Shown: positions 47,156 through 55,065 of the stretch, one piece after another | Position numbering within the stretch: the first letter of the stretch is position 1 | Layout: the number at the start of each line of letters is the position of its first letter | Assembly: GCF_023897065.1 (NCBI RefSeq) | Contig: NZ_JAMHIV010000017.1 | Span: 149,985 to 213,984 of the forward strand | Origin: Crossiella sp. SN42 | Lineage (GTDB): Bacteria > Actinomycetota > Actinomycetes > Mycobacteriales > Pseudonocardiaceae | Reading direction: 5' to 3' | DNA length: 64,000 bases | Translations under genes and position numbers: made by a program | The notes under the pieces: model-generated | What the model saw: only the letters and a program-made list of their open reading frames with translations | Told to the model about the DNA's origin: nothing | Databases searched by the model: none

Positions 47156-47665
47156 GTGATCGGCATGGAACGCACCGCGCAGCGCCTGGGACGGGCATTG
47201 GTCGTGCTTGTGGACGACCGGGTGGCACAGGGGGAGCACGACGACACCACCGGTCCGCTGGTGGGCGAACTGCTCGAAGAGGCCGGTTTCATCGTCGACG
47301 GCACGGTGGCGGTGGCCGGTGAGGTCACCGACATCCGCAACGCGCTCAACACCGCGGTCATCGGCGGCGTCGACCTGGTGGTCACCGTCGGCGGCACCGG
47401 CGTCTCACCCCGCGACGTCACCCCGGACGCCACCCTCGGCCTGCTGGACCGGCCGATCCCGGGCATCGCCGAGGCCCTCCGCGCCTCCGGCCTGGCCGCC
47501 GGCGCCACCGACGCGGGCATCTCCCGCGGCGTGGTCGGCGTCTCCGGCAGCACCCTGGTGGTCAACCTGGCAGGCTCCCGCTCCGCCGTCCGCGACGGCA
47601 TGGCCACCCTCACCCCGCTGGTCCAGTTCGTGATCGAGCAGATCAGCGGCCTGGAGGAGAGCTGA
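47156..47665 (+). CDS. MoaB/Mog-family molybdopterin-binding protein
   Basis: 169 residues. GTG 47156 fits the AGGAG site better than ATG 47165, though both are possible. MoaB/Mog fold with the substrate-binding motif VVTVGGTGVSPRDVTPDAT and GSTLVVNLAGSRSAVRDG. These proteins adenylylate molybdopterin. The place after pepD matches mycobacterial moaB2. A small gene overlaps its stop. Confidence 0.92.
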   Translation: MIGMERTAQRLGRALVVLVDDRVAQGEHDDTTGPLVGELLEEAGFIVDGTVAVAGEVTDIRNALNTAVIGGVDLVVTVGGTGVSPRDVTPDATLGLLDRPIPGIAEALRASGLAAGATDAGISRGVVGVSGSTLVVNLAGSRSAVRDGMATLTPLVQFVIEQISGLEES

Positions 47666-47826
47666 CCACCCCGGAGCCCGAGGCGGAACGCCCCCGCCCC
47701 GACCTCGCGGAAGTCTTCGGTGAGGTCCTCCCGGACACCACCGCCGACGAACGCGACCACCACCGCCCCAACCCCCGCGACGACGACTGGTTCCTGGAGA
47801 ACCGCCCACCACACCACGACCGCTGA
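47662..47826 (+). CDS. Small acidic protein with probable CTG start
   Basis: 54 codons, beginning CTG ACC ACC, where CTGA overlaps the moaB stop exactly as ATGA or GTGA junctions do, with GGAGGAG just upstream. No ATG, GTG or TTG exists in frame. The product is charged: PRPDLAEVFGEVLPDTTADE then DDDWFLENRPPHHDR. A terminator hairpin follows 28 bases later, so it ends the moaB transcript. No function is known; coding is inferred from coupling, composition and terminator position. Confidence 0.55.
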   Translation: MTTPEPEAERPRPDLAEVFGEVLPDTTADERDHHRPNPRDDDWFLENRPPHHDR

Positions 47827-47854
47827 CCCGGGACACCGGTAAGCGGGGGAGCTC

Positions 47855-47881
47855 GGCCAGCCCACAGCTGTTGGGCTGGCC
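47855..47881 (+). terminator. Rho-independent-type terminator after pepD-moaB unit
   Basis: A perfect 10-bp stem GGCCAGCCCA / TGGGCTGGCC (47855-47864, 47872-47881) with loop CAGCTGT, followed by GTTCTGTTGT. Confidence 0.8.
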
Positions 47882-47896
47882 GTTCTGTTGTGCGGG

Positions 47897-48388
47897 GACA
47901 TGCTCGCCGGGCGCCACCCCAGCGAGGACTTCGGCGAGCTCCGCGCCCGCCCCGGCGCGCAGCGGCTCGCGGTCACCTCCGGCGGCACCATCCCCGACCG
48001 CGGCCTGTTCACCGCGATGACCCCGGCCGGCGCCGAGGGCTCGGGATCGCGGGTCGGCGACACCTTCCCGCTCGGCACCTCCGCCTGGCGGGGCCAGGAC
48101 ATCACGCACGACCGGGTGATCGTCACCCCGGCGCCGGAGACGACACCGCTGAGGATCACCGCGACTACCAGCACCGGCTTGTCCGGCACCAGCATCAGCG
48201 CCAGCAGCGCCGCGTAGGCCAGCACCGCGAGCACGGTGGCCCGGCGCTCGCCGAGCCGGGCGGCCAGCCTCGGCGCGAGCAGCACATCGGCCACCGCCAC
48301 GCACAGGCCCCAGGCGAAGAAGACCAGGCCCGGCCAGCCCGCGCGGATGCCGTTCTGGAAGGGCGACTTCCCCGGCAAGCCGCTCAGG
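47897..48388 (+). pseudogene. Decayed remnant of Lhr-type ATP-dependent helicase gene
   Basis: A plus-strand frame at 47897-48139 gives DMLAGRHPSEDFGELRARPG, QRLAVTSGGTIPDRGLF and SRVGDTFPLGTSAWRGQDI THDRVIVTPAP, all recognisable from the internal region of large Lhr helicases but with internal deletions. The next conserved piece, RMPFWKGDFPGKPL, appears at 48344-48388 in another frame. Between them lies an MFS-like fragment on the opposite strand. No helicase motifs or start codon remain, so this is a relic. Confidence 0.65.
48140..48343 (-). pseudogene. Fragment of an MFS transporter gene
   Basis: Read on the minus strand, this gives WPGLVFFAWGLCVAVADVLL, APRLAARLGERRATVLAVLA and VPDKPVLVVAVILSGVVSG, which match the central half of DHA1-type major facilitator efflux proteins. 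It lacks a start, the other membrane helices and a proper end, and sits inside the Lhr relic. The boundaries are approximate. Confidence 0.6.
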
Positions 48389-48433
48389 GCGGGGCGGTGC
48401 GGTGAATGGGACACGCGGGGCTGGGACCCGGCG

Positions 48434-48625
48434 GTGAGTGGGTGGGCGGGGCTGGTGGCTCGGCGGTGAGTGGTCAAGCGGAGCCGGTGGCTCGGCGGTG
48501 AGTGGGTGGGCGGGGCTGGTGGCTCGGCGGTGAGTGGTCAAGCGGAGCCGGTGGCTCGGCGGTGAGTGGTCAAGCGGAGCTGGTGGCTCGGCGGTGAGTG
48601 GGTGGGCGGGGCTGGTGGCTTGGCG
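48434..48625. repeat. 32-bp minisatellite, six copies in two variants
   Basis: Six head-to-tail 32-base units start at 48434, 48466, 48498, 48530, 48562 and 48594, each beginning GTGAGTGG and mostly ending GGTGGCTCGGCG. Variant A (GTGGGCGGGGCT core) and variant B (TCAAGCGGAGC core) occur in order A-B-A-B-B-A. There are no spacers, so it is not CRISPR. The unit is not a multiple of three and no gene runs through it. Confidence 0.88.
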
Positions 48626-48994
48626 GGGGCTTGGCGGCTGGGACTGGGCTTGGCCGGTGCTCGATCGTGGTGGGCCGCGAGACGGGCGGTTGAGCTCGGG
48701 GCGCGGGTGGTCGATCACCGCACCGGGTTGACCGGGCGGTGCGGCTGGGGTTGCAGTCTGGGGCTCGGCGCGGTGGCGGGCAGTGCCGTGACTGGCTGGC
48801 CGGGCGGCGGGTGGTGGCTGGGCAGCTGGTCGGCGGGATTGGTGGTCGGCCCGGCGGCGGGGTGGTAGGTGGGCAGTTGGTCGGCGAAGGGGTGGCTGCC
48901 GATAGCCGGGTGGTGGCTTGGCGGCCGGATGGTGGGGGTGGGTGCCGGTCCTGGCCGGGGGCTGGGGTGGCCAGGACCGGGCAGGGGGAGGTGG
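48626..48994. other. G-rich spacer downstream of mscL
   Basis: About 370 bases, strongly G-rich on the plus strand (GGTGG, GGCGG words) continuing the composition of the minisatellite. No gene, promoter or clear terminator is seen. Open frames here have no homology or sensible composition. Confidence 0.6.
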
Positions 48995-49396
48995 TCAGGG
49001 AGTCTTGTTCTGGTTGCGGAGCAGGTCGCGGATCTCGGTGAGCAGTTCGACGTCGGTGGGCTCGGCGGGGCCTGCCTCCTGGCCGCGCTTGCGGCGTTCC
49101 TGGATCTTCTGCATGGGCAGGACCAGGAGGAAGTAGACGACGGCGGCCACGATGACGAAGTTGATCGCGGCGTTGATCACCGAGCCGAGGTCGACGAACG
49201 TGGCCTCCTTGCCGGAGCGGATGTGGAAGCCCAGGCCCTTGGCCGGGTCCGAGCCGCCGATGGAGTTCACCAGGGGCAGGATGAGGCTCTTGGTGACGGC
49301 GGTGACGATGGCGGTGAAGGCGGTGCCGATGACCACGGCCACGGCCAGCTCGACCACGTTGCCGCGCATCAGGAAGTCCTTGAAACCCTTGAGCAT
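48995..49396 (-). CDS. mscL: Large-conductance mechanosensitive channel
   Basis: 133 residues. The N-terminal helix MLKGFKDFLMRGNVVELAVA and first pore helix with AVVIGTAFTAIVTAV, a periplasmic-side loop, second helix (INFVIVAAVVYFLLVLPMQK) and a cytoplasmic bundle helix (LLTEIRDLLRNQ) are typical of MscL. It opens under membrane tension to release osmolytes. Its start overlaps the preceding stop by one base. mscL next to moaB also occurs in mycobacteria. Confidence 0.96.
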   Translation of the reverse strand: MLKGFKDFLMRGNVVELAVAVVIGTAFTAIVTAVTKSLILPLVNSIGGSDPAKGLGFHIRSGKEATFVDLGSVINAAINFVIVAAVVYFLLVLPMQKIQERRKRGQEAGPAEPTDVELLTEIRDLLRNQNKTP

Positions 49397-50028
49397 TAGC
49401 GCAGCGTAATCGCCACCGATCGGGTGAGTGACGAGGTGGCCACCTTGGCCGCGTCCTGCCTGGGTACCGCGATCAGGGCCATCCGATGGCCGTCGGCGCC
49501 CTCGGCCTTGGGGCTGAGCACGGTCAGGACGGTGGCGGCCTCGGTGAGTAACTCGGGTGGGTCGGCGGAGAAGACGTCCACCTTGGCGCCAGGGGTGAGC
49601 AGCTCGGTGACGGCGGGGTCGGACAGGCGGACCGGGACCGCGGTGGCGTCCTTGCCCGCGGCCACGGCGGTCAGGTGCGGGCCGGTGAGGCTCAGGTCGG
49701 TGAGCGGTTCGCCGCGGCGGGCGGCGCGGGCCAGCAGGCGGCCCTGGGCGGCGGCGGGCTCGGTGAGGGCGCCGTCGGGGACCGCGTCGGCCGGGTGCTG
49801 GGACTGGCGGAGGTCAGCCGGGGTCAGCTGGGTGCCGGGGGAGAGGTCCTTGGCGGCGAGCAGGACCGATGTGGTGCGCGGGCCTGGACTGCCTGGGCGC
49901 AGCAGCAGGGCCAGGGCCAGCAGGGTGAGGCAGGCGGCGGCCAGCTTGCGCAGAGCCGGTGGCCTGGTCCACGGCAGGCGGGTCAGCAGGGCGCGGAGTC
50001 GGTCCCAGGGGGTGCGGTCGAGGGGCAT
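49396..50028 (-). CDS. SAF-domain protein (CpaB/RcpC-like)
   Basis: 210 residues: cytosolic N-terminus, one membrane helix (LAAACLTLLALALLL), then a SAF domain (VLLAAKDLSPGTQLTPADL) and a CpaB/RcpC-type region (LLTPGAKVDVFSADPP). Such proteins belong to Flp/Tad pilus assembly or related surface systems, but no other tad gene is near. The same gene neighbours mscL and the FmdB-type gene in other actinomycetes. Coupled to mscL. Confidence 0.85.
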   Translation of the reverse strand: MPLDRTPWDRLRALLTRLPWTRPPALRKLAAACLTLLALALLLRPGSPGPRTTSVLLAAKDLSPGTQLTPADLRQSQHPADAVPDGALTEPAAAQGRLLARAARRGEPLTDLSLTGPHLTAVAAGKDATAVPVRLSDPAVTELLTPGAKVDVFSADPPELLTEAATVLTVLSPKAEGADGHRMALIAVPRQDAAKVATSSLTRSVAITLR

Positions 50029-50080
50029 GGCTCGACGTTAGGGCTCCTGGGAGCGGGGTGGGGGTGGCCGCCGGGGGAGC

Positions 50081-50107
50081 TGTGGACAACCCGGTTGCTG
50101 TGGATAA
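50081..50107. promoter_or_regulatory. Pair of DnaA boxes
   Basis: TGTGGACAA (50081-50089) and TGTGGATAA (50099-50107) are the reverse complements of the two favoured actinomycete DnaA boxes TTGTCCACA and TTATCCACA. They lie upstream of the SAF-domain gene. Confidence 0.45.
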
Positions 50108-50115
50108 CTCCGGGG

Positions 50116-50424
50116 TCAGCTGGCGGCGGAGCTTGTGGAGGTGGTGCTGGTGGAGGAAGATGCCGCGCTGCTCGACTCGGTCTTGGCCGGGGAGCTGCTC
50201 GACTCCGACTTCGCCGGCGTGGCGGCCACCGTGGACGAGCCACTGCCGCTGCGGCTGTCGGTGCGGTAGAAACCGCTGCCCTTGAACACGATGCCGACCG
50301 CGCCGAAGAGCTTGCGCAGCTTGCCGGTGCAGCTGGGGCACTCGGTGAGGGATGCGTCGGTGAAGGCCTGCACCGCCTCGAAGCGGTGCCCGCACTCGGT
50401 GCATGCGTACTGGTAGGTCGGCAC
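50116..50424 (-). CDS. FmdB-type zinc-ribbon protein with Ser/Thr/Ala-rich tail (Rv0991c-like)
   Basis: 102 residues from GTG 50424 behind GGAGGG. The zinc ribbon is YACTECGHRFEAVQAF ... ECPSCTGKL (two CxxC pairs). The C-terminal 45 residues are low complexity (SSSSPAKTESSSAASSSTST). The mycobacterial protein in the same position, Rv0991c, is a redox-controlled chaperone with disordered tail. The same role is inferred here. Confidence 0.87.
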   Translation of the reverse strand: MPTYQYACTECGHRFEAVQAFTDASLTECPSCTGKLRKLFGAVGIVFKGSGFYRTDSRSGSGSSTVAATPAKSESSSSPAKTESSSAASSSTSTTSTSSAAS

Positions 50425-50523
50425 GACAGTCCCTCCGCGAACAACTCCGGCTAGCACTCAGCTTGTGAGAGTGCCAACAAACATGATGCGCCAGCCGAGG
50501 GGGCGAGCGCAAACAGGCGTCGC

Positions 50524-51111
50524 TCACACCCGTTCGGGTAATACCACCAGTCCGCCACCCGGGGTCAGCGCGCCGGTCATCCGCACGTCGTGCGGCTCGG
50601 CGGGCAGCGCGGCCACCAGCTCCTCGTCCCGCACCACCGCCACCACCGGTACCCCGGCCCTGACCAGCGGCAACGACCGATCGTAGTGTCCGGCCCCCCG
50701 CCCGAGCCTGGTCCCGGCCCGGTCCACCGCGAGCGCGGGCACCAGCAGCCCGGCCACCCCGGCCAGCGCGGCCGCGCCCAGCCGGGGCCCGTTCGGTTCC
50801 AGCAGTCCGAAGCGGGCGGGGGACAGCGAGTCCGGCCCGGTGTACTCGGCCCAGTCCAGCGGCGCGGCCCCGGTGACCACCGGCAGCAGCACCCGGACCC
50901 CGCTCGCGCGCAGCGCGTCGACCATGGCGGGCGAACCCGGTTCCGCGCCGACCGGAACGTAAGCGGCGACCGGCCCGTCCAGCGCCGCCGCCCAGGCCAG
51001 CGCGGCCGTGGTCAGCGCCGCTGCCTCGGCCGCCCTGACCGGCGCGGGCACCGCCCGCCGGGCCGCCGCCAGCCGGGCGCGCCAGTCGTTCTTCGAGGTC
51101 ACCGTGCTCAC
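50524..51111 (-). CDS. 5-formyltetrahydrofolate cyclo-ligase
   Basis: 195 residues from GTG 51111 (GTG 51102 is possible). Conserved motifs are KNDWRARLAAARRAV at the N-terminus and the nucleotide-binding RLGRGAGHYDRSLP near residue 145. It converts 5-formyl-THF and ATP to methenyl-THF. It is divergent from galU, as in the mycobacterial locus. Confidence 0.93.
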   Translation of the reverse strand: MSTVTSKNDWRARLAAARRAVPAPVRAAEAAALTTAALAWAAALDGPVAAYVPVGAEPGSPAMVDALRASGVRVLLPVVTGAAPLDWAEYTGPDSLSPARFGLLEPNGPRLGAAALAGVAGLLVPALAVDRAGTRLGRGAGHYDRSLPLVRAGVPVVAVVRDEELVAALPAEPHDVRMTGALTPGGGLVVLPERV

Positions 51112-51193
51112 AGCCGCTGACAATAGCCGCGGGCCACCCCGTATTTGAGGCGTCACGAAACGTGATTTCCGGCCCCCGTTAGGCTCGCTTCCC

Positions 51194-52084
51194 ATGAGCT
51201 CGTCGAGCGCCTTCCGTACCGCCATCGTGCCTGCCGCGGGGCTGGGCACCCGATTCCTGCCGACCACCAAGACGGTTCCCAAGGAACTGCTGCCGGTGGT
51301 GGACACTCCCGGCATCGAAATGGTGGCCGCCGAGGCCGCCGAGGCCGGCGCCACCCGGCTGGTGATCGTCACCTCGCCCGGCAAGGACGCCGTGGTCAAG
51401 CACTTCGAGTCCCAGCCGGAGCTGGAGGCCACCCTGGCCGCCAGGGGCAAGGACGCCCTGCTCGCCAAGGTCCGCAGGGCCCACGAACTGATCAAGGTCG
51501 AGACCGCGATCCAGGAGGAGGCCAAGGGCCTCGGGCACGCGGTCGGCTGCGCCGAGGGCAACCTGGACGGCTCCGACGACGCGGTCGCCGTGCTGCTGCC
51601 GGATGACCTGGTGCTGCCCACCGGCGTACTGAAGACCATGGCCGAGGTGCGCGCCCGCCACGGCGGCAGCGTGCTGTGCGCCTTCGACATCCCGCGCGCG
51701 GAGATCTCCGCCTACGGCGTCTTCGACGTGGCCGACACCGACGAGGACGACGTCAAGCAGGTCCGCGGCATGGTCGAGAAGCCGAAGGCCGAGGACGCCC
51801 CGTCCACCTTCGCCGCGGCCGGTCGCTACCTGCTCGATCGGGCGATCTTCGACGCGCTGAAGCGGATCACCCCCGGCGCCGGCGGCGAGCTGCAGCTCAC
51901 CGACGCGATCGCGCTGCTCATCGCCGAGGGCCACCCGGTGCACGTGGTGGTGCACCGCGGCGGCAGGCATGACCTGGGCAACCCCGGCGGCTTCCTGCGG
52001 GCTGCCGTCGATTTCGCTCTCAAAGATCCGGAGTACGGCCCCGGCCTGTTGCAGTGGCTTCAGGCTCGGGTTGCCGCATCCTAA
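51194..52084 (+). CDS. galU: UTP-glucose-1-phosphate uridylyltransferase
   Basis: 296 residues. Nucleotidyl-transferase signature VPAAGLGTRFLPTTKTVPKE, metal/substrate loop LLPDDLVL, and YGVFDVADTDEDDVKQVRGM VEKPK region typical of GalU. It makes UDP-glucose for wall polymers and the Leloir pathway, linking to galT upstream. glp follows 5 bases after the stop. Confidence 0.96.
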   Translation: MSSSSAFRTAIVPAAGLGTRFLPTTKTVPKELLPVVDTPGIEMVAAEAAEAGATRLVIVTSPGKDAVVKHFESQPELEATLAARGKDALLAKVRRAHELIKVETAIQEEAKGLGHAVGCAEGNLDGSDDAVAVLLPDDLVLPTGVLKTMAEVRARHGGSVLCAFDIPRAEISAYGVFDVADTDEDDVKQVRGMVEKPKAEDAPSTFAAAGRYLLDRAIFDALKRITPGAGGELQLTDAIALLIAEGHPVHVVVHRGGRHDLGNPGGFLRAAVDFALKDPEYGPGLLQWLQARVAAS

Positions 52085-52089
52085 ATGTC

Positions 52090-53313
52090 ATGAGGTCAGT
52101 AGACGAGCAGCTCGCCCGCGTCCTCGCCGCCGCGGTGCAACCGTCACCGGTGCGGGTGGCCATCTCCGAGGCGCAGGGCTTGCTCTGCGCCGAGGAGGTC
52201 GTCGCCGAGCGGGCGCTGCCCGGCTTTGACCAGGCCGCCGTGGACGGCTACGCGGTACGCAGCGTGGACGTCCAGGGCGCGGCCACCGAACCGGTGGTGC
52301 TGCCGGTGGTCGGCGAGATCGCGGCCGGCTCCCGGCAGCCCAGCAGGCTCCAGCCCGGTCAGGCGGTGCGGGTGGCCACCGGCGCCCCGCTGCCCACCCT
52401 GGCCGACGCGGTGGTGCCGCTGGGCTACACCGACGGCCACCTCGCGCGGGTGTCCGTGCAGCAGCCGGTGCCCTCGGCCGCCTACGTGCGGCGCACCGGC
52501 GAGGACGTGCAGACCGGCGACGTCGCGGTCCGGCGCGGGGCGGCCATCGGCGCCGCCCAGGTCGGGCTGCTGGCCGCGGTCGGCAAGGACAAAGTGCTGG
52601 TGCACCCCCGGCCCAGGGTGTCCATCGTGTCCATCGGCGACGAGCTCGTCGACGTGGACCGCTCGCCGGGCCCCGGCCAGGTCTACGACGTCAACTCCTA
52701 CGCGCTGGCCGCGGCGGCCAGGGACGCCGGCGCCGAGGTCAGCAGGGTCGGCATCGTCTCCAGCGACCTGCGCAGGCTGCGCGAGGTGATCGAGGGCAGG
52801 CTGCTGCTCTCCGAGATCGTGGTGGTCGCGGGCGCGGTCGGCGGCTCGGCGGGCACCGAGATCTGCGCGACCCTGGCCGACCTCGGCGACCTGGACACCT
52901 CCAGGGTCGCCATGCACCCCGGCTCGGTGCAGGGCTTCGGGCGGCTCGGCCCGGACGCGGTGCCCACCTTCCTGCTGCCCGGCAACCCGGTCAGCGCGCT
53001 GGTCGTCTTCGAGGTGCTGGTCCGGCCGCTGATCAGGGCCTCGCTGGGCAAGAACAACCCGCACCGGCGCACCGTCACCGCCCGGCTGGTCTCGCCGGTC
53101 AGCTCCACCAAGGGCCGCCGCGGCTACCTGCGCGGCACCCTGCTGCGGGACACCGAGACCGACGACTACCTGGTGCAGCCGCTGGGCACCGCGGGCGCGC
53201 ACCTGCTGTCCTCCCTGGCCGAGGCGAACTGCCTGATCGTCATCGACGAGGACACCGCGGACGTGCCGATCGGCGAGCCGGTCCGGGTGAGCTTCCTCGC
53301 GCAGCGCGGGTAG
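52090..53313 (+). CDS. glp: Gephyrin-like molybdotransferase Glp (MoeA family)
   Basis: 407 residues from ATG 52090. MoeA domains: N-terminal DQAAVDGYAVRS, beta-barrel VRVATGAPLPTLADAVVPLG, and the MogA-like domain with VSIVSIGDELVDV and FLLPGNPVSALVVFEVLVRP. The usual GGVSVGDxD loop is replaced by AVGGSAGTEI, hinting that molybdenum insertion may not be its main job. In Corynebacterium, Glp binds FtsZ and the membrane receptor GlpR, whose gene is two positions downstream here, so a divisome role is likely. Confidence 0.9.
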   Translation: MRSVDEQLARVLAAAVQPSPVRVAISEAQGLLCAEEVVAERALPGFDQAAVDGYAVRSVDVQGAATEPVVLPVVGEIAAGSRQPSRLQPGQAVRVATGAPLPTLADAVVPLGYTDGHLARVSVQQPVPSAAYVRRTGEDVQTGDVAVRRGAAIGAAQVGLLAAVGKDKVLVHPRPRVSIVSIGDELVDVDRSPGPGQVYDVNSYALAAAARDAGAEVSRVGIVSSDLRRLREVIEGRLLLSEIVVVAGAVGGSAGTEICATLADLGDLDTSRVAMHPGSVQGFGRLGPDAVPTFLLPGNPVSALVVFEVLVRPLIRASLGKNNPHRRTVTARLVSPVSSTKGRRGYLRGTLLRDTETDDYLVQPLGTAGAHLLSSLAEANCLIVIDEDTADVPIGEPVRVSFLAQRG

Positions 53314-53319
53314 CCGGCG

Positions 53320-54006
53320 ATGACCGGGCCAGAGCCGGCCGAGCACGGCAGGCATCCCGGCTGGCCGGCGCGCCTGGGCCCGATCGTGACCCCGGCCGGG
53401 CACGTGGCGCTGCGCCCGCCCCGGCTGCGGGACGCGGGAGTGTGGAGCTCGATCCGGCTGCGCGACCGCCCGCACCTGGAGGACTGGGAACCCAGCGCCT
53501 TCGGCGACTGGTCCGACCGCAACGCCGCCTTCGCCTGGCCCGCCCAGTGGTACGCGCTGCGCGCGCTCGGGCGGCGGGGCCAGGCGCTGCCGTTCGTGAT
53601 CACGGTGAACGACCAGTTCGCCGGGCAGATCACCATCGGCAACGTGGTCCGCGGCGCGCTCCGCTCGGCCTGGCTCGGCTACTGGGTGAGCAGCTCGCTG
53701 ACCAGGGGCGGGATCGCCACCGCGGCCGCCGCGCTGGTCGTGGATCACGCCTTCGGCCCGGCCGGGCTGCACCGGATCGAGGCCACCGTGCGGCCGGAGA
53801 ACACCGCCAGCCTGCGGGTGCTGGCCAAGCTCGGCTTCCGCCAGGAGGGCGTGTACCGCCGCTACCTGGACGTGGCCGGATCCTGGCGGGACCACCTCTG
53901 CCTGGCCCTGACTACCGAGGACACGCCCGGCGGGCTGGTCAACCACCTTGTGCACGAAGGACTGGCCTGGCCGCCCGGCGCACGCCTGTCCGGCGGCGGT
54001 CGTTAA
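53320..54006 (+). CDS. RimJ/RimL-type GNAT acetyltransferase
   Basis: 228 residues. The RimJ-like core is visible: GHVALRPPRLRDAGVW, SAWLGYWVSSSLTRGGIATA AAALV with the acetyl-CoA loop, and HRIEATVRPENTASLRVLAKLGF. Family members acetylate protein N-termini such as ribosomal S5. It lies between glp and glpR, in the same direction, as the rimJ gene does in mycobacteria. Confidence 0.92.
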   Translation: MTGPEPAEHGRHPGWPARLGPIVTPAGHVALRPPRLRDAGVWSSIRLRDRPHLEDWEPSAFGDWSDRNAAFAWPAQWYALRALGRRGQALPFVITVNDQFAGQITIGNVVRGALRSAWLGYWVSSSLTRGGIATAAAALVVDHAFGPAGLHRIEATVRPENTASLRVLAKLGFRQEGVYRRYLDVAGSWRDHLCLALTTEDTPGGLVNHLVHEGLAWPPGARLSGGGR

Positions 54007-54134
54007 CCCCAACGGGGGACAGACACAGCTTGACTAAAGCCACTAAGTCGGCGTGCCTCCGACACGGATGTGACTGCTGTGACTAGCGTGGCAGGAGGTA
54101 ATGGCCGCTCGGACCGCGGGGGAGGTGGCGCGGG

Positions 54135-54893
54135 ATGCCAAGTTCACTGATTTTCGCGGCGCTCGCAGCCGCTTGGCTGATCGTCCTCGTGCCCATGGTC
54201 GCCCGTCGCAGGGGCCCGGTGGCCCGCACCGCCGACTCGGCGCTGGCCGCCAGGGTCGTGCGCCGCGGCGGTTCGACGGGCACGGTGGAAGAGGTGCTCG
54301 CCATGCCAGAACCCGAGGACGGCCACCACGACGATCCCGTCGAGGCAGCGCCGGAACGCCCACGCCGGGCCAAGTTCACCCCACTCGACGGCGAAGAAGC
54401 CGCGCCGCGCCGCTACCGCCCAGGTAGAGGCGGTTTCGACCCGGAACAGGCGGCCCTGGTCGCCGAGGCCAAGTACGCCTTCCGGCAGCGCGTGGTGCTC
54501 GCCATGCTGGTGCTCGCGCTGGGCACCGGCCTCGCCGCCGGGTTCGTCTGGCCGATGCTGTGGTGGGGCCACGGCGCCATCGACCTGTTCCTTGTGGGCT
54601 ATCTCACGTACCTGCGCAGGCAGGTCCGGATCGAGGCCGAGGTGCGCGAACGCCGCCTCGCCCGGCTCGGCGGCAGGCGCGCGGTGGCCGAGGACGAGGA
54701 CCACGACCAGGACGCCGAGACCGAGTCCGAGTACGCCACGCCCAAGCCCACGGCCGGCGTGAAGCCCACGCCCAAGACCAGCTGCACCTCCCGGCCCGGC
54801 ACGGTCATGGTGGAGATCGACGACGAGGACCCCTCCTTCGACGAGCTCGACCCGCCCGGACCGGTGTCCTACCGACGCGCCGCGGGCGAGTAG
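54135..54893 (+). CDS. glpR: Divisome membrane protein SepX/GlpR
   Basis: 252 residues. N-terminal helix MPSSLIFAALAAAWLIVLVP followed by MVARRR, an acidic linker, then two close membrane helices (VLAMLVLALGTGLAAGFVWP and LWWGHGAIDLFLVGYLTYLR), and a charged C-terminal region rich in Asp and Glu. This layout and the N-terminus match SepX/GlpR, which stabilises FtsZ rings and recruits Glp. ATG 54135 has GGGAGG upstream. Confidence 0.93.
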   Translation: MPSSLIFAALAAAWLIVLVPMVARRRGPVARTADSALAARVVRRGGSTGTVEEVLAMPEPEDGHHDDPVEAAPERPRRAKFTPLDGEEAAPRRYRPGRGGFDPEQAALVAEAKYAFRQRVVLAMLVLALGTGLAAGFVWPMLWWGHGAIDLFLVGYLTYLRRQVRIEAEVRERRLARLGGRRAVAEDEDHDQDAETESEYATPKPTAGVKPTPKTSCTSRPGTVMVEIDDEDPSFDELDPPGPVSYRRAAGE

Positions 54894-54950
54894 ACCCCCC
54901 GCTGCGCAGCCCCCTCCAGATCGACTGCTATGCTCTGCGAGCACGGATGA

Positions 54951-55023
54951 GGGGCTGTAGCGCAGTTGGTAGCGCGTCTCGTTCGCATCGAGAAGGTCAG
55001 GGGTTCGATTCCCCTCAGCTCCA
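54951..55023 (+). tRNA. tRNA-Ala (CGC)
   Basis: A 73-nt cloverleaf with acceptor GGGGCTG/CAGCTCC (one wobble), anticodon stem TCTCG/CGAGA around TTCGCAT giving CGC, and T-arm AGGGGTTCGATTCCCCT. CCA is not encoded. It borders the glycopeptide-resistance region. Confidence 0.96.
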
Positions 55024-55031
55024 CAGTGCAC

Positions 55032-55065
55032 AGAGGCCGTCCACAGTAGATTGTGGACGGCCTCT
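55032..55065 (+). terminator. Strong hairpin terminator after tRNA-Ala
   Basis: A 14-bp perfect stem (55032-55045 with 55052-55065) around GTAGAT, extendable across a 3-base bulge through CACAG/CTGTG, begins 8 bases after the tRNA. Confidence 0.88.

Noticed and set aside
46951..48477. 508-codon minus-strand frame ending in the pepD 3' region
   Set aside because: Only its first part resembles an MFS fragment; the rest is the antisense of moaB and pepD. It is annotated as a pseudogene fragment, not as a gene.
48434..48625. Possible CRISPR array
   Set aside because: The repeats are directly adjacent with no unique spacers and there are no cas genes; it is a minisatellite.
54101..54427. ATG with a strong AGGAGG site in another frame just before glpR
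   Set aside because: The frame runs into glpR out of phase and gives Arg/Pro-rich sequence. The glpR start at 54135 has its own GGGAGG and the conserved SepX N-terminus. A short coupling uORF cannot be excluded but is not supported.
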